A model generated the notes under the pieces. It searched no databases. It saw only the letters and a program-made list of their open reading frames with translations, and was not told where the DNA came from. From an uncultured Armatimonadota bacterium (GTDB lineage: Bacteria > Armatimonadota > Fimbriimonadia > Fimbriimonadales > Fimbriimonadaceae): DNA of 44,023 bases. Location of the stretch: NCBI GenBank assembly GCA_903904815.1, contig CAIVDU010000020.1, positions 1-44,023 on the forward strand, written 5' to 3'. Shown piece by piece: positions 1 through 6,857 of this stretch; positions within the stretch are counted from its first letter, which is position 1; each line of letters begins with the position of its first letter. The position numbers and the translations under genes were made by a program.

Positions 1-1
1 C

Positions 2-538
2 TCTCTGACTTTTGGGCTTAAGAAGGGAATTGAGACGGTGGCCTTGCCGATTGTTGCTGGCTTCGGTGAATTCAAAGAGCTTCGTCGGAAAGAGTTTGCG
101 AATGCGGAGCACTGGTTGACTCGATCGATTGGTCCAGCGCTAGCGACCACAATTAACATCCTTTGGCAGGTGGCTCAGCCGGCAGAAGTTTTGCGCTCTT
201 CGAGTGCGCTTTACGATTTTGAAAAGCTGGTGACAGAGCGGCTCGCTGAGAAAATTGGCTTAACTGAACTATGCCGCGATTTGCAGGTCAGCCAGTCCCA
301 ATTGCTTCGGATGGTTCGCGCAGAGTACGGACAAACGATTCAGGAGTTCATTCGTGAGAAGCGCTCCGACGTCGCTAAGACGCTGATTACCACGACCGAC
401 CTGCCGTTGAAAACGATCGCGAATCGGACTGGAATGGGCGATCTGCAATACTTCAACAAAGCTCTTAGAGCCTCGTGCGGACTTTCGCCGCGAGCGTTAC
501 GGGAGTTGTCTTTGAACCGAACACAGCACGAGACTTAA
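2..538 (+). CDS. AraC-family transcriptional regulator, 3' part (5' end outside window)
   Basis: The reading frame is open from the first bases, so the gene starts upstream of the window; the GTG at 38 is an internal codon of an already open frame. The last ~100 residues form the double helix-turn-helix DNA-binding domain of AraC/XylS regulators: a first helix-turn-helix around LTELCRDLQVSQSQLLRMV and a second around LPLKTIANRTGMGDLQYFNKA, ending in the usual GLSPRALRE segment. The N-terminal ligand-binding part is mostly missing here. Its stop codon lies 3 bases before the start of the Gfo/Idh/MocA oxidoreductase gene, so the two are probably co-transcribed and the regulator likely controls sugar or polyol use (inference). 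The family assignment is firm; the ligand is unknown. Confidence 0.85.
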   Translation, partial: SLTFGLKKGIETVALPIVAGFGEFKELRRKEFANAEHWLTRSIGPALATTINILWQVAQPAEVLRSSSALYDFEKLVTERLAEKIGLTELCRDLQVSQSQLLRMVRAEYGQTIQEFIREKRSDVAKTLITTTDLPLKTIANRTGMGDLQYFNKALRASCGLSPRALRELSLNRTQHET

Positions 539-541
539 TCT

Positions 542-1618
542 ATGAATCGAGCTTGGAGAATCGCCGGGATCAATTTCGACCACATGCACATGCGGAGCCT
601 CCTGGACAAGGTTAAGGCTCACCCGAATGCGGAAATCGTAGGGATATCCGACGAGAACTTCGAGCGAATGCAAGAGACGATTGACGGACTCGGCATCTCT
701 GCGGATCGGGTCTATACCGACTACGAACGATGTCTCGAGGAGACCAAGCCAGACATCGTCGTGCTCTGCCCGGCAACCGCCGAGCATGGAATCTGGACGG
801 AGCGAGTGGCTGCCTACGGGGTCCATATCTTCATAGAGAAGCCGTTCGCGGCCAGTCTGGCTGAAGCGGACCGGATGATCGCCGCCGTCAAGCAGATGGG
901 CAAGGAGTTGATCATTAATTGGCCTCTCCGGTGGTATCCAACCCATATGACGGCCAAAAGGGTTATCGATGAGGGCTTGATCGGCGACGTGATCGAAGTC
1001 CACTACTACGATGGCAATCGAGGGCCCTTGCGGAAGATGGTGGACGGTGTGGTGACAAATATCTCAGATCCATCCGAGAAGTCCCAGAGTTGGTGGTATC
1101 GAAAAGAAAGTGGCGGTGGTTCCATGCAGGACTACCTCGGCTATGGTGTCACGCTGGGAACCTGGTTCATGAACGGCAAAGCGCCGATCGAAGTGACGAC
1201 TATTCTGGATGCACCGGCGGGACTTGAAGTGGACGAGCACAGCATCACCGTATGTCGATACGATACGGGGTTGAGCAAATTCGAGACTCGATGGGGAACC
1301 TTTACCGATCCATGGCGAGACCAGCCCCAGCCGAAGTGCGGATTTGTCCTGGTAGGAACCCGGGGGACGGTCGCGAGTTACGACGGTGAGTCGACGATCC
1401 GCGTTCAAACCTTGGATCGTCAGGAAGGCTTCGATATTCCAATTGACGTTGCCGAGTATCCCTTTCGCGACCCGTTCGAGTACGTGCTGGATCGGCTCAG
1501 CAAGGGAATGGCGATAGAGGGGCCCCTGTCACCGGCCATTTGTCGGATTGGGCAGCAGATCATTGAGACGGCGATCCGCAGTGCGGCTGAGGGGCGCACC
1601 CTGCCTCTGGTTCCTTAG
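542..1618 (+). CDS. Gfo/Idh/MocA family oxidoreductase
   Basis: This is a 358-residue NAD(P)-dependent oxidoreductase of the Gfo/Idh/MocA family, which usually oxidises or epimerises sugars and cyclitols in the cytoplasm. The N-terminal half has a Rossmann-like pattern: strand ending in IAGINFDH, an acidic residue after the second strand (IVGISDEN), the DIVVLCPATAEHG segment, and the family hallmark EKP at residues 99-101, whose Lys is the usual catalytic residue. The C-terminal half is the alpha/beta dimerisation and substrate domain. The glycine motif is atypical: GINFDHMHM stands where GxGxxG is expected. The gene follows the AraC regulator by 3 bases and ends one base from the convergent VOC gene. 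The substrate cannot be read from the sequence. Confidence 0.88.
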   Translation: MNRAWRIAGINFDHMHMRSLLDKVKAHPNAEIVGISDENFERMQETIDGLGISADRVYTDYERCLEETKPDIVVLCPATAEHGIWTERVAAYGVHIFIEKPFAASLAEADRMIAAVKQMGKELIINWPLRWYPTHMTAKRVIDEGLIGDVIEVHYYDGNRGPLRKMVDGVVTNISDPSEKSQSWWYRKESGGGSMQDYLGYGVTLGTWFMNGKAPIEVTTILDAPAGLEVDEHSITVCRYDTGLSKFETRWGTFTDPWRDQPQPKCGFVLVGTRGTVASYDGESTIRVQTLDRQEGFDIPIDVAEYPFRDPFEYVLDRLSKGMAIEGPLSPAICRIGQQIIETAIRSAAEGRTLPLVP

Positions 1619-1619
1619 C

Positions 1620-1961
1620 CTACGCTTTGGGTTTCCAAAGGCCGATGGTGTTGCCGCCCGGGTCCTTGATCCAGGCGAAGGTTCCGATGGGGATGTCGAT
1701 TGGGCCTACGATTGGGCCGCCACCTAGGTCAGTTGCCTTTTTGATGGCTTCGGCGACGTCTTCGACCTGTACATAGAAGATCGTGTACTGGTGAGGTTCG
1801 TGTCCCAGGGAAGTGATTTGGCCCGGGATGCCTTCTCCAGTGGAGATCTGCGCACCCATGGGAGTGGGCGCGATGTTCCAGTCGAACAGCTTCGAATAGA
1901 ACTCGGTAGTTGAGGGAGTGTCTTGGCACCCGATTTCGAAGAATACGATGGGATTTGGCAT
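1620..1961 (-). CDS. VOC (glyoxalase/bleomycin-resistance fold) family protein
   Basis: This is a small 113-residue protein starting MPNPIVFFEIGCQD, the usual beginning of single-domain vicinal oxygen chelate proteins. It has the pattern of a paired beta-alpha-beta-beta-beta module: an FFEI strand, the helix TTEFYSKLFDW, the strand YTIFYVQVEDVAEAI, and a C-terminal DPGGNTIGLWKPK strand. The frame continues upstream to 2012, but that 17-residue extension (MLPSTSIQSL...) does not match the family start, so the ATG at 1961 was chosen. Such proteins are often annotated as glyoxalase-like, but most have unknown substrates. It is convergent with, and one base away from, the upstream oxidoreductase. 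Family is confident, function is not. Confidence 0.82.
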   Translation of the reverse strand: MPNPIVFFEIGCQDTPSTTEFYSKLFDWNIAPTPMGAQISTGEGIPGQITSLGHEPHQYTIFYVQVEDVAEAIKKATDLGGGPIVGPIDIPIGTFAWIKDPGGNTIGLWKPKA

Positions 1962-2102
1962 GGGGGTTGCTCGTTGGGGGAAAAGCGACTGGATTGAGGT
2001 GGAGGGTAGCACCGTCGAGGGGGCATGTCAAGTTAAGAGTGGAGGACCTGGGGAGTGGCGCGGCCAAGGGCCAACATTCGCGGTTGCTGAATGCATGTTT
2101 TG

Positions 2103-2307
2103 CCGTCTGCCCCCTCGGGGGTAGACGGCCCGGGGTGGACGGCGACCCCGGGTAGGGACGCCAGAGCGTCACAACCCGGGGCTAACAGACACAACCGCTC
2201 CGCGGTTGGGATGGCGCATCCTCATTTCGCTCGTCGGGCTTCACGTAGCAGTGCCAACGAGAGCTGCGGTCCACAACCGCTCAGCACTCGCGAGATGGGC
2301 GAGTGCT
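2103..2307. repeat. Cluster of six short hairpins in an intergenic region
   Basis: The 353-bp gap between the VOC gene and the APH-like gene holds successive inverted repeats: 2103-2128 (CCGTCT/AGACGG plus CCCCC/GGGGG, one mismatch), 2129-2152 (CCCGGGGT/ACCCCGGG), 2157-2170 (GACGC/GCGTC), 2192-2208 (CAACCGC/GCGGTTG), 2209-2221 (GGATG/CATCC) and 2283-2307 (AGCACTCG/CGAGTGCT). Five of the six are perfect. No convincing gene is present. The layout resembles REP/BIME-type interspersed palindromic elements rather than a single terminator, but copy number elsewhere in the genome cannot be seen from here. Confidence 0.55.
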
Positions 2308-2314
2308 ACCTTCT

Positions 2315-3283
2315 CTAATGGCGGATTAGGTCGACGATTGTGCCGTGGCCGTCTGTGAGTTCTTCGAGCACGGTAACGGCGTGTTTGAGTGCCGCGTGTT
2401 GGCCTACTGCGTTGAAGAAGCGGATCATGCCTAAAAGCTCTACATACAGGTAAAGGGTTAGCAACTGTTGGAAATTGGATGGAGGTGTTTGGGTTGAGAA
2501 GTAGGAATTCAAGAACGATTCGCGGGCTTCTGGATAACGATATAGGTCTAGGATATAAAACTTGGCTAAGTCGTAGAATGGGCGGCCACCGCAGGCCATT
2601 CCGAAATCAATGATCGATGCTTGATTCAAGTTCGAATCAATGACAAAATTAGAGAGATAGATGTTTCTGTGAATCATTGCTGGCTTTGTGGCCTCGGAGT
2701 TGATGGAAGGGAGAAGTTCTTCGAGCTTTGCGGTGAGCGAAAAGTGTAAGTTTGTATCGAGTATTCCAATGAGCGCTTCCAGTTTTGGTTGAATTCTTGT
2801 CGATATCAGCGAGGGCCAATCGACGGCGGCTCCGGTAAGGTCGCCGAAATGAGGGGCCGGAGTGTCATGGAGTTTACTGAGGGTTCTCCCGATGCTTTCG
2901 AAGATCGAAGCGACGGAGTCACCTTGATCGATACAGGTTTGGGCGTCTAATCCTTCCAGATAGTCTAACAACAGAAATTCGATGGGCTCATGAGCCCCGA
3001 CCGTAAGCTTTGGGCAGGGTACAGATCCACAGACGTTGACAATTTTGATCGCCTTCCACTCCGCGATTAACCCCTTGGAACTGTCAGTCGTGGGGGCAGA
3101 GAACTTGGCAACCAGTTTTCCAGGACTCCCGTTGTCTGGCTTTGCGCGGACGAGGAAAGCGTTTGAGAGTCTTCCGCCGCCCGCATCAAGCCGTTGAACG
3201 ATCTCCAATTCCCGGTGGGCTAGCTCCGAATATTCGAGTCGAAGCCGCTCTTGGGCTTCGGCTAGGGTTAGGGTATTAAGCAC
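2315..3283 (-). CDS. APH-fold (aminoglycoside phosphotransferase-like) kinase with altered catalytic motif
   Basis: This 322-residue protein has the fold signature of aminoglycoside/choline/homoserine kinases: an N-lobe with a strand ending in LVAKFSAP (Lys60 as candidate ATP-binding Lys), the hinge FLLLDYLEG, the catalytic-loop region AMIHRNIYLSNF (residues 202-213) and the metal-binding IIDFG (224-228). The catalytic loop normally reads HxD; here it reads His205-Arg206-Asn207, so the usual catalytic Asp is replaced by Asn (codon AAC, read directly). The enzyme may be inactive or use a different base. It overlaps the upstream MFS gene by 8 bp on the same strand, implying translational coupling. 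It is visibly more AT-rich than its neighbours, suggesting transfer. The substrate is unknown, and the exporter link hints at a drug or metabolite pair. Confidence 0.75.
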   Translation of the reverse strand: MLNTLTLAEAQERLRLEYSELAHRELEIVQRLDAGGGRLSNAFLVRAKPDNGSPGKLVAKFSAPTTDSSKGLIAEWKAIKIVNVCGSVPCPKLTVGAHEPIEFLLLDYLEGLDAQTCIDQGDSVASIFESIGRTLSKLHDTPAPHFGDLTGAAVDWPSLISTRIQPKLEALIGILDTNLHFSLTAKLEELLPSINSEATKPAMIHRNIYLSNFVIDSNLNQASIIDFGMACGGRPFYDLAKFYILDLYRYPEARESFLNSYFSTQTPPSNFQQLLTLYLYVELLGMIRFFNAVGQHAALKHAVTVLEELTDGHGTIVDLIRH

Positions 3284-4667
3284 GGGCGCCTTGGCGATGT
3301 CCGCTCACGAGCTCCCCCGCGTCGGGTTTGAGGGAGAAGCAGTCGAGAATGGCGAGGAGGGCGAGAGACCCAAGAATGGCGAAGGCGATCTGAAAATCGG
3401 TGACTGACGGATTAGGCCCCTGGCTAGGGGCGAGTTTCGTCGCCAAACGTAGGGCGATGGCGCCAACGGCGATTCCCATGCCCCCGGTGATCTGTTGAAC
3501 GGTGCTGATCAACGCATTTGCCTTACTCATCTGAGAGTCCGGCACGTCGGCGAATCCGACCGTGTTGAGGCTCGTGAACTGCATCGATCGGGTCAAACCT
3601 CCAGCGAAAAGAGCGGCGACAACGAGGACCTTGGGAGTCGCCGGAGAAAGTAGACTGCATGCGAATAGGGTGAGCGCGACTAGAAATCCATTCCCAATCA
3701 GGGCGGTTCGGAACCCGAATCGGCGAAGGAGGGGCGTGGTGGCTGGCTTCATGGCGAGATTCCCGGCAAAGACGGCGAGCAGGAGGAGCCCCGAAGCGTA
3801 GGCATTCAATCCGTAGCCGATCTGGAACATCAAGGGCAGTAGAAAGGGGGTGGCTCCGATCGCCATTCGGAAGGCCGAGCCACCCCAAATCGTTACTGCG
3901 AATGTGGGTTTCTGCAGAAGATTGAGTTGGAAAAGCGGGAACTCGGCTCTTCGAAGATGCACGACCAAGGCGACTCCGAGGCAGGCAGCCAAGCCAAAAA
4001 GTACCCCGAAAGTTGGCCAGGGCGTGACCGGCTGGCTCAATAGATCCATGCCGTACATGAGCGCGCCACTGGCGGTGGCGACGAGTCCGAACCCCATTCC
4101 ATCGAATGGAGTTCGTTCGTCGGCGAACTCGTTTTTCACCCACAAGAAGGTGAGGGCAAGAGCGATGAGGCCCAGAGGAACGTTGAGATAGAAGATCCAG
4201 CGCCAGGAGGCGTAAGTGGTGATGAATCCCCCAAGCGGTGGACCGATGATCGGCGCGGCAAGGCCCGGCCACGTGACGTAAGCGATGGCCCGGACAAGGT
4301 CTCGTTTTTGGGTCGTGCGAAGCACAACCAGGCGGCCTACCGGGACCATCATCGCGCCCCCTAATCCTTGTACCACTCGCATGGCGGCAAACTGTCCGAG
4401 GCTATTCGAAAGTCCGCAGAAGATCGAGGAGAGGGTGAAGATCGAAATGGCGGCGGCGAACACCGACCTCGCCCCGAACCGGTCGGCCACCCATCCGCTG
4501 ATCGGAATGAATACGGCGACGGCGAGAAGGTAGGCGGTCATGCCGATATTCATCCCGACCGGGTCGGCATGAAAGGTCCTGGCCATCTGGGGCAGCGCGG
4601 TGGCGATGACGGTGCCGTCCAGGTTCTCCATGAAGAAGGCGCCGGCCACCAGAAACGCAACCAGCAT
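3276..4667 (-). CDS. MFS transporter, DHA2 (EmrB/QacA)-like
   Basis: This is a 463-residue integral inner-membrane transporter of the major facilitator superfamily. It begins with the DHA2 signature NLDGTVIATALPQMARTF and carries motif A-like GWVADRFGARSVF between TM2 and TM3. Motif C-like GPPLGGFITTYASWRWIFYLNVPLG marks drug:H+ antiporters. Multiple long hydrophobic segments follow to the C-terminus. The ATG at 4667 is the only start after an in-frame upstream stop. It is the first gene of a two-gene unit with the APH-like kinase, which it overlaps by 8 bp. It is divergent from the MFS gene at 4769 across a ~100-bp shared promoter region. A multidrug or metabolite efflux role is inferred; the substrate is unknown. 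Confidence 0.88.
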   Translation of the reverse strand: MLVAFLVAGAFFMENLDGTVIATALPQMARTFHADPVGMNIGMTAYLLAVAVFIPISGWVADRFGARSVFAAAISIFTLSSIFCGLSNSLGQFAAMRVVQGLGGAMMVPVGRLVVLRTTQKRDLVRAIAYVTWPGLAAPIIGPPLGGFITTYASWRWIFYLNVPLGLIALALTFLWVKNEFADERTPFDGMGFGLVATASGALMYGMDLLSQPVTPWPTFGVLFGLAACLGVALVVHLRRAEFPLFQLNLLQKPTFAVTIWGGSAFRMAIGATPFLLPLMFQIGYGLNAYASGLLLLAVFAGNLAMKPATTPLLRRFGFRTALIGNGFLVALTLFACSLLSPATPKVLVVAALFAGGLTRSMQFTSLNTVGFADVPDSQMSKANALISTVQQITGGMGIAVGAIALRLATKLAPSQGPNPSVTDFQIAFAILGSLALLAILDCFSLKPDAGELVSGHRQGARA

Positions 4668-4768
4668 GGCGTGGTGGGATGTGGATGGTGAGCCCTCAGT
4701 GGCCTTCGTATCGATCTTGAGATTTTAACCTCTGATCGGACGCCGATTCGTTCACTATTGAGGGGCCA

Positions 4769-5998
4769 ATGGATTTCGACCTGTTTCATGAGCCGGATGG
4801 AGCCGCCATCGCTCCTCCTGCGGAGCCTATTTCGGGTCGACAACTTTGGAATGGACGACTGGGAACTTCCTTGTGCTTCGCGGTGAATGGGTGCGCGATG
4901 GCGACGTGGGTTTCAAGAATTCCGCTCGTTAAGCATGACCTCGGGCTGACCGACTCTCAACTGGGAATTGGCTTGTTTGCGCTAGCGGCCGGCGCGTTGT
5001 GTGGGTTCCCTTTGGCGGGTTATGGTTGCGCGAAATTTGGCAGCCGACCGGTGACCGTCGCCCTAGGAGTTGCTTACTGCTTTTGCTTGGCGGCGATTCC
5101 GTTCGCGAGTGGGATAGGAAGTCTGATGGCGATCTTGGCGTGCTTCGGCGTGTTCCACGGGGGAACCGACGTGGCAATGAACACCAACGGAGTCGAAGTC
5201 GAGGGGCACTATGGACGTTCAATCATGTCGTCGCTTCACGGCATGTACAGCTTGGGAGGACTTGTGGGAGCCTGTTCCGGCTGGCTTATGCTGCACCTTA
5301 AGGTGTCAACGCCAATCCACCTTCTATCCGGCGCGGCATTCTTTCTCGTCCTCATGGGAGTCGCCGCGAAGGTGATGCTAGGCGAAAAACCGACCGGCCA
5401 TCTGGATCATCCGATCTTTGCGGTCCCTTCCAAGCCCCTGATCGCAATTGGAATCATCGTGACCTGTTCCTTCCTGTGTGAGGGCACGATGGCCGATTGG
5501 GGTGGCGTTTATCTGCGAGAGACCCTGAAGACCACCCCCGATTTCGCGGTATCGGGATTCATCGTGTTTTCGCTGATGATGACGCTGTCGCGATTCACCG
5601 GAGACCGCATCCTAACGCGGTTTGGACCGGTGCGAGTTCTGAGGGCGGCTGGTTCGATTGCGGCACTTGGGTTCTTGTTTGCGTTGACGATGGGGAGTCC
5701 TGTTGCGGCATTGATCGGATTTGCCTCGGTGGGGCTTGGCATGTCCACGATCGCTCCCATTGGGTTTGGCGCGGCGGGTCGGACGGAGGGTATGTCTTCG
5801 GGCTCGGCGATTGCGGCGGTTGCCTCAATGGGTTACAGCGGCTTCTTGATCGGGCCGCCAATTATTGGGCTCATCGCCGATACGATTGGTCTGCGCACTG
5901 CGCTCGGAATCGTGGTCCTGCTGGCTACTGTTATCGTGGTGCTATCACGCGCGGCAGCACATGGGCAGATGGAGCGCGGCTCAGCTTCGGCGAGCTAG
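4769..5998 (+). CDS. MFS transporter (YbjJ-like)
   Basis: This is a 409-residue, about 12-TM major facilitator protein of the YbjJ/fucose-permease-like type. Diagnostic stretches are CFAVNGCAMATWVSRIPLVK near TM1, GLFALAAGALCGFPLAGYGCAKFGSR (motif A region), the HGGTDVAMNTNGVEVE loop and the SSLHGMYSLGGL segment that are characteristic of this subgroup. A GAGGGG ribosome binding site precedes the ATG at 4769. It overlaps the convergent CapA-like gene by 68 bp, so antisense interference at the 3' ends is possible. The transported substrate is not evident; YbjJ-like proteins are mostly uncharacterised. Confidence 0.85.
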   Translation: MDFDLFHEPDGAAIAPPAEPISGRQLWNGRLGTSLCFAVNGCAMATWVSRIPLVKHDLGLTDSQLGIGLFALAAGALCGFPLAGYGCAKFGSRPVTVALGVAYCFCLAAIPFASGIGSLMAILACFGVFHGGTDVAMNTNGVEVEGHYGRSIMSSLHGMYSLGGLVGACSGWLMLHLKVSTPIHLLSGAAFFLVLMGVAAKVMLGEKPTGHLDHPIFAVPSKPLIAIGIIVTCSFLCEGTMADWGGVYLRETLKTTPDFAVSGFIVFSLMMTLSRFTGDRILTRFGPVRVLRAAGSIAALGFLFALTMGSPVAALIGFASVGLGMSTIAPIGFGAAGRTEGMSSGSAIAAVASMGYSGFLIGPPIIGLIADTIGLRTALGIVVLLATVIVVLSRAAAHGQMERGSASAS

Positions 5999-6857
5999 TC
6001 GGTTCCGGTCGGCATCGGACGATCACGTAGGGAGACACTCGAAAACCGGTGACTCCGCGCTTTGAGAGAGTTACGTGCAGGATTTCGGAGTGAGACGTCG
6101 CCGCGTCGGGAGCGTCGAAGACGAAGTTTCCAAGGGAGTAGGCGACCAGGCACATCTTGCCACCATTTCCCTGTATCCATTCGATCGGCTGAAGTACGTG
6201 GGGATGAGCTCCCAGAACTAAGTCAACGCCCGCATTGGCGGCTCGTTTTGCGAGGAGTCGTTGGCGGTTGGAGACCTTACGAGACAGTTCGTCGCCCCAG
6301 TGCCAATAGACTACGACGACATCGGCCTGTCGCCTGGCAACCGTGATATCGTTTTGCAAGCGCGTCTCGTTGGTGTACGAGACACCAGGGCCGCCGGAGT
6401 CGTTTGGAAAGTCACAGTAGGCCAAGAAAGCGATCCGCAAGCCCTTTCGAATCATGACCGTCGGGTTCTCTGTGATCCCGATGGTTGCCACGCCGGACAT
6501 TCTTAGCGCGGAAGTGGTTTCGGCGAGTCCGTCGGGACCACAATCTAGCGCGTGATTGTTCGCCAACGAGAGGGCGGCGAACCCTCCCGATTGGAGGGCT
6601 TGGCCAATTGCGGGTTTGGCTTGCAGGTGGAACCGCTTCCGTCCGCTGAACGCTAGTTTCGAGAGCGCGCATTCCAAGTTCCCGATCGCGATGTCGGATT
6701 TGCCGAGTTCTTGCTTTGCCTTCGAAAGGGGATAGTCTCGGCCGTGGGTATCGATTTCTCGGCCCACCCACCTTCCCAACATGACGTCCCCAACGGCGGC
6801 GAGGTCGACGGTAGGACCGGGCCAGCGGGTTCCGAGCCCGAACGGGAAGGGAATCAC
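5931..6857 (-). CDS. CapA family protein (poly-gamma-glutamate/metallophosphatase-like)
   Basis: This 308-residue protein carries the CapA/PgsA signatures: VDLAAVGDVMLGR near residue 18, NLECALS, LSLANNHALDCG, a WHWGDE motif in VVVYWHWGDE, and GAHPHVLQPIEW followed by YSLGNFVFD. These His/Asp/Asn motifs match the metallophosphoesterase-like fold of the family. The start is GTG at 6857, overlapping the DUF3160 stop codon as GTGA, which indicates coupling. It is the last gene of the 9435-to-5931 operon and its 3' end runs 68 bp into the convergent MFS gene. No signal peptide is visible with this start. Some family members act in poly-gamma-glutamate export; there are no PgsB/PgsC partners here, so the role is open. 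Confidence 0.85.
   Translation of the reverse strand: MIPFPFGLGTRWPGPTVDLAAVGDVMLGRWVGREIDTHGRDYPLSKAKQELGKSDIAIGNLECALSKLAFSGRKRFHLQAKPAIGQALQSGGFAALSLANNHALDCGPDGLAETTSALRMSGVATIGITENPTVMIRKGLRIAFLAYCDFPNDSGGPGVSYTNETRLQNDITVARRQADVVVVYWHWGDELSRKVSNRQRLLAKRAANAGVDLVLGAHPHVLQPIEWIQGNGGKMCLVAYSLGNFVFDAPDAATSHSEILHVTLSKRGVTGFRVSPYVIVRCRPEPTSSPKLSRAPSAHVLPRVIAPR

Noticed and set aside
2091-2318. A 75-codon frame across the hairpin cluster
   Set aside because: Its sequence is dictated by the palindromes; it has no domain and no credible start context.
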